Shown here: positions 53,387-62,006 of the stretch, piece after piece
Position numbering within the stretch: the first letter of the stretch is position 1
Layout of the letters: the number at the start of each line of letters is the position of its first letter
The notes under the pieces: model-generated
Databases searched by the model: none
Told to the model about the DNA's origin: nothing
What the model saw: the letters and a program-made list of their open reading frames with translations, nothing else
Translations under genes and position numbers: made by a program
Assembly (NCBI GenBank): GCA_002428995.1
Contig: DIYJ01000011.1
Span: 186,001 to 250,000 of the forward strand
Source of the DNA: Flavobacteriales bacterium UBA6057
Lineage (GTDB): Bacteria > Bacteroidota > Bacteroidia > Flavobacteriales_G > Salibacteraceae
Length of the DNA stretch: 64,000 bases
Direction: 5' to 3'

Positions 53387-54733
53387 ATGCAGACGATTGT
53401 TGTTTTTGGAGCCGGACTCAGTACTTCTGTTTTGATCGACTATTTGCTCGAAAATGCTGAAGCGGAAGACTGGAAGATTCGTGTGGGAGATATGAATGTG
53501 GAAGTGGCGAAGGAAAAGATCAAGGGACACCCACGTGCCGAAGCTTTTGCCTTTAATGTGAATGATGGCATTCAGCGGTTGCATGAGATCTCGAACGCTG
53601 ACCTTGTGATCTCGATGTTGCCAGCACACATGCATGTGGATGTGGCGCGCGAGTGCATCGGGTTGGGGAAGCACATGGTGACTGCGAGCTATGTGTCCAA
53701 TGAAATGCAGGAACTCGATGAAAAGGCTCGGGAAGCTGGTGTAGTGATCATGAACGAAGTGGGCGTAGATCCCGGAATTGATCACATGAGTGCAAAGCAG
53801 GTGTTGGATGAGATCAAGGACCAAGGAGGTAAGATCGTGCAGTTTGAGAGTTTCACAGGTGGATTGCCTGCTCCGCAGAGTGATGACAACCCCTGGAACT
53901 ACAAATTCGCCTGGAATCCAAGAAATGTAGTGCTTGCCGGTGCCAGCGGTGCGGTGAAATTCAAGCAGGAAGGTCGTTACAAGTACATTCCATACGATCA
54001 GGTTTTCCGTAGAACCGAAGTGATCGAGATCCCCGGTTACGATCGCTTTGAAGGATACGCCAACCGCGATTCGCTGAAATATAGAGAGGTGTATGGTCTT
54101 TCTGATATTCCAACCATTTACCGGGGAACGCTGCGCAGACCTGGATTTTGCCGTGCATGGAACGTTTTTGTGAAGCTTGGGGCAACGGACGATAGCTACG
54201 TGATGGAGGACTCTGAGAACATGACCTACCGTCAGTTTCTGAACTCTTTTCTGGCGTACAATCCCAACGACTCTGTGGAGTTAAAGCTCATGCACTACCT
54301 GAACATTGATCGCGACAGTGAGATCATCGACAAGCTTCGATGGTTAGGCATGTTCAGCGACACTAAAGTGGGCATCCCGGATGCCACACCCGCCCAGATT
54401 CTACAGCACATCCTTGAGCAGAAGTGGAGTATGACCGATGATGATCTGGATATGGTGGTAATGTATCACCTCTTTGGTTATGAGTTGAATGGTGAAAAGA
54501 AAAGCCGCGAAAGCTATATGGTCATCATTGGGGAAGATCGCGTGAAAACAGCGATGGCAAAAACAGTGGGACTACCCGTGGCCATCACAGCGAAGATGAT
54601 CTTGAACGGCAAGATCAAAGAACCCGGAGTGCGAATTCCGATCACCAAGGACGTTTACGAGCCCGTATTAGAGGAACTCGGTAACTACGACATTGAGTTC
54701 AAAGAGCGGGAAGTCGAGTACAGGGGATATTAA
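53387..54733 (+). CDS. Saccharopine dehydrogenase (glutamate-forming)-like protein
   Basis: A 448-residue NAD(P)-binding enzyme of the LYS9/saccharopine reductase type. It starts IVVFGAGLSTSVLIDYLL (Rossmann loop) and has DLVISMLPAHMHVDVARECIGLGKHMVTASYVSNEM, the VIMNEVGVDPGIDHMSA segment diagnostic of the family and NPWNYKFAWNPRNVVLAG. It would split saccharopine to 2-aminoadipate semialdehyde and glutamate. Its partner is probably the enzyme at 15759. It is a monocistronic gene. Confidence 0.85.
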   Translation: MQTIVVFGAGLSTSVLIDYLLENAEAEDWKIRVGDMNVEVAKEKIKGHPRAEAFAFNVNDGIQRLHEISNADLVISMLPAHMHVDVARECIGLGKHMVTASYVSNEMQELDEKAREAGVVIMNEVGVDPGIDHMSAKQVLDEIKDQGGKIVQFESFTGGLPAPQSDDNPWNYKFAWNPRNVVLAGASGAVKFKQEGRYKYIPYDQVFRRTEVIEIPGYDRFEGYANRDSLKYREVYGLSDIPTIYRGTLRRPGFCRAWNVFVKLGATDDSYVMEDSENMTYRQFLNSFLAYNPNDSVELKLMHYLNIDRDSEIIDKLRWLGMFSDTKVGIPDATPAQILQHILEQKWSMTDDDLDMVVMYHLFGYELNGEKKSRESYMVIIGEDRVKTAMAKTVGLPVAITAKMILNGKIKEPGVRIPITKDVYEPVLEELGNYDIEFKEREVEYRGY

Positions 54734-54734
54734 T

Positions 54735-54859
54735 TTGATCAGATGATTGGGTAATCAGATGATCAGTTGATGGAGGTCCAGGATTAGCTTCACGCCTCCA
54801 ACTGTTATCCCATCATCATCTAATCATCTAATCATCTGATTGTCTGATTGTCTGATCAT
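54735..54859. repeat. Iterated ATCAGATGATT-like repeats in convergent gap
   Basis: Between the stop codons of two convergent genes. Right side: five 8-base units at 54820-54859, CTAATCAT, CTAATCAT, CTGATTGT, CTGATTGT, CTGATCAT. Left side: inverted, related sequence at 54735-54772 (TTGATCAGATGATTGG, AATCAGATGATCAG). The arms can pair as a long imperfect hairpin, so it could work as a two-way terminator. Confidence 0.65.
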
Positions 54860-54869
54860 CAAATCGGCT

Positions 54870-57500
54870 CTACCTCTGCGGTACTGCGAAGGATCTTCTT
54901 CGGTTCAGCTTTAGATCTTGTAGAACGGCTGACTTCACGTTGATCTGGAAGTTGTAGCTCTGGCGGATCCCGAAGGGAATGACGCTGAGCGAGAATTCCC
55001 AGCAATGCAGATTCCGGAAAACATTGAATTGGCTGTATCCGAATTCTTGGTTGGTGACGTCATAGCTCGTGCGCATGGCGACCCTCCAGTTTTTTGTGAC
55101 ATTCACTTCTCCATTCAAATCAAGGTTGTTCGTCACCGTTTCGTTGAAGCCTGATTTTCGATAAGAGATATTGTAGGTTACCGATAATCTCCAGGGAACT
55201 TCGAAGTCGACAAAGTCTGTGTAGTAAAGGTTCTGTTCCGCAAGTGCTTCTTCCTTTTCCTCGGTTTTTTCCTTGTTCTTCTTAGGTGATAGTTGCCAGC
55301 TCAACGCTCCCTGCGCGGCCGTCCAGTGGCCCAGTTTTCCATTTCGCTCCAGCCTGAATTCATTGACGCGCCTTCCCTCACTGTTAAGAGCATAAGGATC
55401 GTAAGTGGCAGAACCATTGAAAACAAAGCCGGGGATGACCTGGGTTCGCACGGTGAAGCTCAGTGGCGCCAGTTTAAGAGAATCTGCAGCCAGGCTATAG
55501 TTAGTGGATACATTCAATGCATCCAGCAGCTTTAGTTTTTTGTCCGTGTCTGCGCTGTCGGTTCGCTCACGAACTTTGAGCTCAAAGGTGTTTGCCAGTG
55601 ACGCTGAGATTACTCCATTTTGGCGTGCACTTGGACCTCCGTAAATTCCTTCATCAAAGCGCGTGTAGCGTCTGAAGTTTCCACTTGAGTCCACCTGAAC
55701 ACTGTCGAAATAGCCCCAGAAAGCACTGCTGAAATCAGGTGCATAGCTAAATCCAATGGTAGGAGTTAATTGATGCCTCATCGCTTTCACTACCTGTGAT
55801 CGATACTGATAAAGGCCGTAGGCTACCGTGCTGAAGTTTACGCTCGCACGTCCATCAATGAATCCGTCAGGGTTATTTATTCTCTGCGTTGTTGTAGTCT
55901 CCAATGCCGCATTGTAGATCTGCTCGTTGGTTTGGAGGTAACCAACCGCTCTCAAATTCAACGCAGGAGTAATGCTCACAGGGCCGAGCTTTTCATTCGT
56001 TGCAACCTGCGTATTCCAGCGCAAACCGTTCCGCATGTTATCCAGCGTTTCCACGGTGAATAGTGAGTCTTCCTTGGCTTGCAAGCGGTTCTGAATATCT
56101 ATTCCCGAGCTTACCCCAATCTTCTCGTAAAAACCTTCTTTCCCAATCTGCACCTTCCTTTTGAAAGGATAAACACGCGCCATGTTAATACTCGCGTTCG
56201 GGAAGTTGATCGTGGTGATTGAGTCTTGAATTACCGTACTGTGTGTTCCTGAGATGTTCGCAGTCAGGGGGATCGGAGCATTCGGAAAACTCTGGGTGTA
56301 GCGAATGCTGGAATTCAAACTCGATTGCAGGAAGTCGTTTGAAGTCGCCAGTGGGTTGTTTCGGAAGTTCTGTGAAGAACCAAAGTTCACATTTGCCAGG
56401 AAGTTGCTGTTCGGTCTCGCCTTTGGATCTTGAGTATGCGTCCAGCGAATATTGTAACTCCTGGCCTGGAAAAAGTCAGGATATTCCGGCTCGCTGAACT
56501 TTGAGTTGATGTATTCCAGGTCTATGTTTCCCCTGAATCGATACTTGACGGCATAGTTGCTGTTGAGATAGGTGGCCCAGCTACCGCGTGAGTAAACGTC
56601 AGCGGTCAACGCGAAATCAGCGTAGTCTTTGTAGCCGAAATAATAGCCACCGCGGCCCAGGAAAAAACCCTGCAAAGCTGTTTCTCCCCAGGTGGGTACG
56701 ATCAGTCCATTGGAGCGCTCTTCATTGTTTGGGAAGAGCCCAAAGGGCACGGCCAGAGGAGTAGGAATGTTCTCAATGGACAGATAAGCAGGGCCAGTGA
56801 CAATCTTATCCTGTTGGATCACCTTCAGCTTAGCTGCGTGGATGTGAAAGTGCGGCTCATCATATTCACAGGTTGTGTACTTACCGTTGCGGATGTAAAT
56901 CACTTCTCCGGTATCCTTCTTCACCTTTTCTCCGTGCAGGTATCCTTCGCCTTGCTGCGTTTTCACGCGCTTGCTTAACCCTCGCTTGGTGTCGAAGTTG
57001 TACGTCATTTCATACGAGTCAAATTGCTGTTCCCCTTGTTTGAAAATTGGGGTTCCGGCTATCTCGCCCGTGCTGTCAGGAAGGCCCGTGGCATAGATCT
57101 CTTTCGAGTCCATGTTAATCTCGATGTAGTCAGCTTTCAGTTCAATGTCTTCATAGATGGCAGTTGCCTCGCCATACAGGTAAACCTTTCTGGCCTGCAG
57201 ATCGAAGGTCATTGAATCCACAGCGTTGTAGCTTACGGGGCCGTCCAAAGGCGACCTTCTTTTGGGGATGGAATCTTGTTGCAGCGAGTCGAGCGCCAGA
57301 CTATCCAAAGTCAAGCTGTCCAGCGCCAAGCTATCCAGCGCTGAATCGGCTGGCAGGAGGCTCAATTCAATGGAGTCACTCACTGAGTTTGCCGAGTCCT
57401 GTGTTGGCGCCACAACTTCTTGTGCAAAAGCCGCAGCAGATGCCAGAAGTATTAACACAACCAGGTGAAATAAACGCTGGAATATCACAGGGAAGGGCAA
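54870..57500 (-). CDS. lptD: LPS-assembly protein LptD (Bacteroidota type)
   Basis: An 876-residue outer-membrane protein. Signal peptide to about residue 27 (AAAFAQ), a variable repeat region (LDSL units, 54-73), an OstA-like periplasmic domain (about 92-210: VDSMTFDLQARKVYLYGEATAIYEDIELKADYIEIN), then the LptD barrel (about 250-876) with the family segment NIPTPLAVPFGLFPNNEERSNGLIVPTWGE. It would insert LPS in the outer leaflet. A separate OstA-like gene lies at 62418. Its promoter overlaps the divergent amidase promoter. Confidence 0.88.
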   Translation of the reverse strand: MPFPVIFQRLFHLVVLILLASAAAFAQEVVAPTQDSANSVSDSIELSLLPADSALDSLALDSLTLDSLALDSLQQDSIPKRRSPLDGPVSYNAVDSMTFDLQARKVYLYGEATAIYEDIELKADYIEINMDSKEIYATGLPDSTGEIAGTPIFKQGEQQFDSYEMTYNFDTKRGLSKRVKTQQGEGYLHGEKVKKDTGEVIYIRNGKYTTCEYDEPHFHIHAAKLKVIQQDKIVTGPAYLSIENIPTPLAVPFGLFPNNEERSNGLIVPTWGETALQGFFLGRGGYYFGYKDYADFALTADVYSRGSWATYLNSNYAVKYRFRGNIDLEYINSKFSEPEYPDFFQARSYNIRWTHTQDPKARPNSNFLANVNFGSSQNFRNNPLATSNDFLQSSLNSSIRYTQSFPNAPIPLTANISGTHSTVIQDSITTINFPNASINMARVYPFKRKVQIGKEGFYEKIGVSSGIDIQNRLQAKEDSLFTVETLDNMRNGLRWNTQVATNEKLGPVSITPALNLRAVGYLQTNEQIYNAALETTTTQRINNPDGFIDGRASVNFSTVAYGLYQYRSQVVKAMRHQLTPTIGFSYAPDFSSAFWGYFDSVQVDSSGNFRRYTRFDEGIYGGPSARQNGVISASLANTFELKVRERTDSADTDKKLKLLDALNVSTNYSLAADSLKLAPLSFTVRTQVIPGFVFNGSATYDPYALNSEGRRVNEFRLERNGKLGHWTAAQGALSWQLSPKKNKEKTEEKEEALAEQNLYYTDFVDFEVPWRLSVTYNISYRKSGFNETVTNNLDLNGEVNVTKNWRVAMRTSYDVTNQEFGYSQFNVFRNLHCWEFSLSVIPFGIRQSYNFQINVKSAVLQDLKLNRRRSFAVPQR
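57282..57341 (-). repeat. In-frame 15-base tandem repeats in lptD (LDSL units)
   Basis: Four copies of a 15-base unit encode A-LDSL, A-LDSL, T-LDSL, A-LDSL (residues 54-73). Copy number change would stay in frame. Confidence 0.75.
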
Positions 57501-57510
57501 TGGATGATTC

Positions 57511-57518
57511 TACTTTTG
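57511..57518 (+). promoter_or_regulatory. -7 promoter box of the amidase operon
   Basis: TACTTTTG, exact match to TAnnTTTG, 52 bases before the amidase start at 57570. No clear TTG upstream. Confidence 0.45.
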
Positions 57519-57540
57519 TTAGGCGCAGAATTTGCGTGGG

Positions 57541-57548
57541 CAAAGCTA
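57541..57548 (-). promoter_or_regulatory. -7 promoter box of lptD
   Basis: Minus strand TAGCTTTG followed by CCC. It lies 41 bases before the lptD start and downstream of the divergent amidase -7 box, so the two transcripts overlap at their 5' ends. Confidence 0.5.
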
Positions 57549-57569
57549 AGAACGAAACCAACAGCGGTT

Positions 57570-58763
57570 ATGAAGCGATTTCTGAAGAATTCAAAAGGAG
57601 TGTTGTGCACAGTTTTTGGCGCAATGGTTTTGCTGCTCTTTTCATCTTTCGTGCCAAACCATCGTGGCGCGAAACTAGCCTCTCTCGGTGTAATGAAGGT
57701 GGTGATCGATGCCGGTCATGGCGGGCATGATCCGGGAAACCTGGGCACCGGGCGATACAAAACCACCGAAAAAGATATTGCCCTTGAAGTATCCATCCAG
57801 CTAGGCGACTATATTCAGCGCGCCTACCCTGACGTGGATGTGATCTATACCCGCAAGACAGACAAGTTTGTGACGTTGAAGGATCGCACCACCATTGCAA
57901 ACAAGTCCCAGGCGGATCTTTTCATTTCCATTCACTGCAATTCCGCTGCTAATAAAGGTGCACACGGTACAGAAACCTTCGTAATGGGACTGAATAAGCT
58001 GGAGGCAAATCTCAAAACTGCACAAAAGGAAAACTCGGTGATCTTACTCGAAGAAAACTACGAGCAGGTATACGAAGGTTTCAATCCTGATTCTCCTGAA
58101 AGTCTGATCGAACGCGTGATTGCTCAGTCTGCTTATCTGGAGCAGAGTCTGAACCTCAGCGCAAAAATCCAGGATCAATACCGTGAGCGCGTTAGCAGGC
58201 GAGACAGGGGCGTGAAGCAAGCGCCTTATTGGGTGATCAGTTTCACTACCATGCCCAGTATTTTGACGGAGCTTGGCTTTCTCACGCATGCCGGAGAAGA
58301 GGATTTTTTGAATTCTGAAAATGGCAAGGTTTATATGGCTTCGGCCATCTACCGTGCCTTCAAGCAATACAAAGCCGAAATCGAAGGCGTGGAAGTGAGG
58401 ATTTCTGAGGTGGATGAAACAATTCCAGAACCCGTGGCCGAGGTAGAGGAGAAGAAATCTTCGACAGCCTCTATGGAGCCGGTTTTGTATAAAATTCAAT
58501 TGATGGCTTCCAGCACTTCCATTGACTTGGAACCTGCGAATTTCAAGGGCTTGGAGGGTGTTCAGGAATATGAAGTAGATGGCCTCTACAAGTACACAGT
58601 CGGTGAAGTGACCGATTACAAAAAAGCCGTTTCTTTGCAACGAACCGTGCGGGAAAAGGCATTTCCAAAGGCATTCATCATCGCATTCCAGGATGACAAG
58701 CGCATCCCTATTTCTGAGGCCTTGGAAATCTCTCGAAAGCTCGCCAATGGGCAAATAAATTGA
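57570..58763 (+). CDS. N-acetylmuramoyl-L-alanine amidase with C-terminal SPOR-like domain
   Basis: A 397-residue cell-wall amidase (Amidase_3, AmiC-like) that cuts the amide between MurNAc and L-Ala. Zinc ligands: H50 in VVIDAGHGGHDPG, E67 in TEKDIAL, H122 in ISIHCNSA; the catalytic Glu lies in SILTELGFLTH. N-terminal signal/anchor (VLCTVFGAMVLLLFSSFV). A SPOR-like end (about 315-385) with VLYKIQLMAS and DGLYKYTVGEVTDYKKAV would target septal glycan. ATG 57570 is chosen. It overlaps the MlaD gene by 4 bases. Confidence 0.9.
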   Translation: MKRFLKNSKGVLCTVFGAMVLLLFSSFVPNHRGAKLASLGVMKVVIDAGHGGHDPGNLGTGRYKTTEKDIALEVSIQLGDYIQRAYPDVDVIYTRKTDKFVTLKDRTTIANKSQADLFISIHCNSAANKGAHGTETFVMGLNKLEANLKTAQKENSVILLEENYEQVYEGFNPDSPESLIERVIAQSAYLEQSLNLSAKIQDQYRERVSRRDRGVKQAPYWVISFTTMPSILTELGFLTHAGEEDFLNSENGKVYMASAIYRAFKQYKAEIEGVEVRISEVDETIPEPVAEVEEKKSSTASMEPVLYKIQLMASSTSIDLEPANFKGLEGVQEYEVDGLYKYTVGEVTDYKKAVSLQRTVREKAFPKAFIIAFQDDKRIPISEALEISRKLANGQIN

Positions 58764-59749
58764 AGATCAGACCAGAAATTAAGGTTGGCTTTGTCATCCT
58801 CGTATCACTTGTACTGCTGTATTTCGGCCTGAACTACCTGAAAGGGTCCGACATTTTCGCGAACTCAAGTCAATACTACGCTGTTTATGAAACTGTGGAT
58901 GGTTTGGGTGTAGACAATGCTGTTCAACTGAACGGGTTTAAAGTAGGGCGAGTGTCTTCGTTAACTCTGTTGCCCAACAGCGGAAACCAGATTTTGGTGA
59001 AGATGGAGATCTTGCAGGAAGGCCTTCATGTTCCTATGAATTCCAAGGCGGTGATCATCAATGCCGACCTGCTCGGTACCAAAGCGGTGGAATTCGAGTT
59101 TTCTGATGATACAGCCATGCACGCTTACGGAGATACACTCCTAGGTACCGTTGAAATGGAAATTCAGAAGGTTGTGGAACAGCGCCTGGCACCGATTCAG
59201 CAGAAGATCGAAGACTTGGTGGAAGAGACCCGCGACCTCATTGCCAAGGTGACTCTTACTGTAGGTACGGTTGAAGAAACGGTGGATACCGCGAAGCTGG
59301 CCATCGGTACGATCAACACCGCAGTTTATAATATTGACACGGCCTTCAGGGGAACAACCAACAACCTCGGCCGCGTATCACGGAACATCAACGCCATCGC
59401 AGAAAACATTAAGAACAATAACGGCAAGATCAACGAGATCCTGGATAACCTCGCGACCATTAGCGACTCACTGACCAGGGCTCAATACGCTTCTGCCATC
59501 GAAAATGCCAGTAGGGCTTTGGCTCAGGTTGACTCTATGATCACCAAGGTGAACAACGGGGAAGGCTCCCTCGGACTCCTGTTGAATGACGATGAGCTCT
59601 ACCGAAATCTGGAGCAAGCTGCATTGGAGATTGACAAACTCACGGAAGACATGCGTGTGAATCCGAAGAGATATGTACATTTCTCCGTATTCGGTCGCAA
59701 GGAAAAGGCGGAAGACAAGCCGGATAAGAAACCTCGAAAGGGAGAGTAA
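58760..59749 (+). CDS. MlaD/MCE-family lipid-binding protein
   Basis: A 329-residue protein: N-terminal membrane helix (about 8-24, KVGFVILVSLVLLYFGLNYL), one MCE domain (about 37-115: YYAVYETVDGLGVDNAVQLNGFKVGRV) and a long coiled-coil tail (about 130-300). MCE proteins form hexamers that shuttle phospholipids between membranes (Mla). The partner ATPase and permease genes are not here. Start TTG. Follows amidase by overlap and precedes the Fe-S gene by 2 bases. Confidence 0.87.
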   Translation: MKIRPEIKVGFVILVSLVLLYFGLNYLKGSDIFANSSQYYAVYETVDGLGVDNAVQLNGFKVGRVSSLTLLPNSGNQILVKMEILQEGLHVPMNSKAVIINADLLGTKAVEFEFSDDTAMHAYGDTLLGTVEMEIQKVVEQRLAPIQQKIEDLVEETRDLIAKVTLTVGTVEETVDTAKLAIGTINTAVYNIDTAFRGTTNNLGRVSRNINAIAENIKNNNGKINEILDNLATISDSLTRAQYASAIENASRALAQVDSMITKVNNGEGSLGLLLNDDELYRNLEQAALEIDKLTEDMRVNPKRYVHFSVFGRKEKAEDKPDKKPRKGE

Positions 59750-59751
59750 AC

Positions 59752-61104
59752 ATGGTATCTAGCATCATTTTCGTGATCCTTCTGGGCGTCACGATTTTCT
59801 TCTTCACGAAGCGCATTCGTGAAATATCCAGCAATATAAACCTCGGCTTAGACCTCGATCTGAGTGGAAACAGCGCTGAGCGTTGGAAGACCATGGCAAG
59901 GGTCGCACTTGGGCAGGGAAAGCTCGTGACTCGTCCTGTTGCAGGTATCATGCACGTGTTTATCTACCTCGGATTCATTATCATCAACATCGAGGTGCTC
60001 GAGATTGTGATTGACGGTGTTTTTGGAACCCATCGCGTTCTGTATGGATTGATCGGTCCTGCGGCTTATGGCTTTTTCATCAACACGTTCGAAATCCTGG
60101 CGGTGCTGGTTTTAGTGGCTTGTGTCGTATTTCTATTGCGAAGAAATGTCATAAACCTCAAGCGTTTTCGCGGGAAAGAGATGGTCAAATGGCCTACTTC
60201 CGATGCGAACATCATTCTGGTCGTTGAAATCTTGCTCATGGGAGCTTTCCTTACCATGAATGCTTCGGATGGACTTTTGATGGCCATGGATGCTGAGAGC
60301 CTTGCAAGCCTCGGATTGGATAAGTACTCTGGTTTTGATTTTGGTGAGCCATTCCTTGTCAGCGGGATGTTTGCAGGTGCTTTGTCTGCTGACCCAGCCA
60401 CCTTGATGTTCACTGAACGAGCCATGTGGTGGTTTCACATCATAGGAATCTTTGCCTTTTTGAATTACGTGCCTTATTCCAAGCACTTTCACATCATCAT
60501 TTCGTTTCCCAATACCTACTACAGCAGGCTGCAGCCTTCCGGTGAGTTCAACAATCTTGAATCCGTGAAGAAGGAAGTGGAATTGATGATGGATCCGGAA
60601 GCAGATCCATATGCTGCACCCGCGCCAGATGAGAATGCCGCTCCGCAGCGCTTTGGTGCAAAAGATGTGACTGACCTGAACTGGAAGCAACTGATGGATG
60701 CTTACTCCTGCACAGAGTGTGGCCGATGTACATCCGAGTGTCCAGCGAATCAAACCGGAAAGTTGCTGTCCCCCCGAAAGATTATGATGGATACGCGCGA
60801 TCGGCTTGAAGAAGTGGGAAGCGCAAAACGGAAGCATGGTCAGGACCACGAGGACGGCAAAAGCCTTGTTGGAGATTACATTTCAAAAGAGGAACTCTGG
60901 GCTTGTACTACCTGCAACGCTTGTGTACAGGCATGCCCAGTAAACATTAACCCGCTTTCAATCATTGTAGATCTCCGAAGGTTTTTGGTGATGGAAGAGT
61001 CTGCCGCTCCGCAAGAGCTGAATATGATGTTCACCAATGTAGAGAACAACGGAGCTCCGTGGCAGTTTGCGCAGGCGGATCGCCTGAATTGGAAAGATGA
61101 ATAG
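59752..61104 (+). CDS. Membrane (Fe-S)-binding oxidoreductase subunit (HdrC/DsrM-like fusion)
   Basis: A 450-residue protein with about five membrane helices (about 4-20, 66-90, 103-128, 152-172, 226-248) and a C-terminal cytoplasmic ferredoxin domain with two 4Fe-4S sites: C320-x2-C323-x2-C326-x3-C330 and C385-x2-C388-x2-C391-x3-C395. Histidines H68, H229 and H245 sit at helix ends where NarI-type cytochromes bind heme b. Such proteins exchange electrons between menaquinone and a CCG partner, likely the next gene. Donor and acceptor are unknown. Confidence 0.82.
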   Translation: MVSSIIFVILLGVTIFFFTKRIREISSNINLGLDLDLSGNSAERWKTMARVALGQGKLVTRPVAGIMHVFIYLGFIIINIEVLEIVIDGVFGTHRVLYGLIGPAAYGFFINTFEILAVLVLVACVVFLLRRNVINLKRFRGKEMVKWPTSDANIILVVEILLMGAFLTMNASDGLLMAMDAESLASLGLDKYSGFDFGEPFLVSGMFAGALSADPATLMFTERAMWWFHIIGIFAFLNYVPYSKHFHIIISFPNTYYSRLQPSGEFNNLESVKKEVELMMDPEADPYAAPAPDENAAPQRFGAKDVTDLNWKQLMDAYSCTECGRCTSECPANQTGKLLSPRKIMMDTRDRLEEVGSAKRKHGQDHEDGKSLVGDYISKEELWACTTCNACVQACPVNINPLSIIVDLRRFLVMEESAAPQELNMMFTNVENNGAPWQFAQADRLNWKDE

Positions 61105-61112
61105 ATGATTTG

Positions 61113-61147
61113 CAATAGGCAATAGGCAATAGGCAATAGGCAATAGG
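61113..61147 (+). repeat. Heptamer tandem repeat CAATAGG x5
   Basis: Five perfect CAATAGG copies, then CAT, in the gap between the Fe-S gene and the CCG gene. The 110-base gap holds no other signal that I see. Confidence 0.9.
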
Positions 61148-61214
61148 CATTTGCTCTTTGGTGGATCAGCTTAGTTCTGGGAAGCCTTTGGATTGCCTTC
61201 AGATATTAAAGAAA

Positions 61215-62006
61215 ATGGCTGAGAACATTCAGATAAAAACCATGGCCGAGATGGCAGCAGCGGGAGAAGCTCCTGAGGTGCTGTTCTGGGTTGGTTGTAT
61301 GGGAAGTTTTGATGATCGGGCAAAGAAGATCACCAAGGCTTTTGCGAAACTCTTGAATCAGGCAGGCGTGAGCTTTGCTGTGCTGGGCACAGAGGAATCA
61401 TGTACGGGAGATCCCGCAAAGCGCGCGGGAAATGAGTTCCTGTATCAAATGCAAGCGTTTACCAACATTCAAGTACTGAACGCTTATGAGGTGAAACGCA
61501 TTGTCACTGCTTGTCCTCATTGCTTCAACATCATCAAGAACGAATACCCTGAGCTAGGAGGAAACTACGAGGTGATTCATCACACGCAGTTCCTGCAAAA
61601 GCTCATGGATGAAGGACGCCTTAAAGTAGAAGGCGGAGCTTTTAAGGGCAAGCGCATTACCTTCCATGATCCTTGCTACCTGGGAAGAGCCAATGGAGAA
61701 TATGAAGCTCCAAGGCAAGTGCTTCAGAAACTCGATGCCGAGCTTTCTGAAATGAAGCGATGCAAAGAACGAGGATTGTGTTGCGGTGCCGGTGGAGCTC
61801 AGATGTTTAAGGAAGCGGAAAAGGGCAATAAAGAAGTCAACATCGAGCGCACGGAAGATGCGCTGGAAATCAAGCCGGATATCATCGCAGCTGGTTGCCC
61901 ATTTTGCAATACCATGATGACAGACGGTGTAAAGCACTTCAACAAAGAGGAAGAAATTGAAGTGAAAGACATTGCCGAGCTCATCGCTGAAGCTGCTGAC
62001 TTATGA
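61215..62006 (+). CDS. CCG-domain (Fe-S)-binding protein (HdrB/LutA/GlpC-like)
   Basis: A 263-residue soluble protein with two CCG modules. First: C28, S62-C63, C100-x2-C103 (the usual CC is SC). Second: C154, C189-C190-G, C228-x2-C231. CCG proteins bind a non-cubane cluster or zinc and catalyse disulfide or related redox. The SCTGDPAKRAGNE segment is conserved in the family. It most likely docks on the membrane Fe-S protein. Start ATG 61215; a GTG 61158 adds an unlikely tail. Overlaps the next gene by 4 bases. Confidence 0.85.
   Translation: MAENIQIKTMAEMAAAGEAPEVLFWVGCMGSFDDRAKKITKAFAKLLNQAGVSFAVLGTEESCTGDPAKRAGNEFLYQMQAFTNIQVLNAYEVKRIVTACPHCFNIIKNEYPELGGNYEVIHHTQFLQKLMDEGRLKVEGGAFKGKRITFHDPCYLGRANGEYEAPRQVLQKLDAELSEMKRCKERGLCCGAGGAQMFKEAEKGNKEVNIERTEDALEIKPDIIAAGCPFCNTMMTDGVKHFNKEEEIEVKDIAELIAEAADL

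Noticed and set aside
58044..58754. Minus-strand frame of 236 codons
   Set aside because: Antisense to the amidase, which has all catalytic residues.
60133..60849. Minus-strand frame of 238 codons
   Set aside because: Antisense to the membrane Fe-S gene with intact cysteine motifs.
61113..61147. CRISPR array
   Set aside because: The 7-base unit has no spacers; it is a simple tandem repeat.
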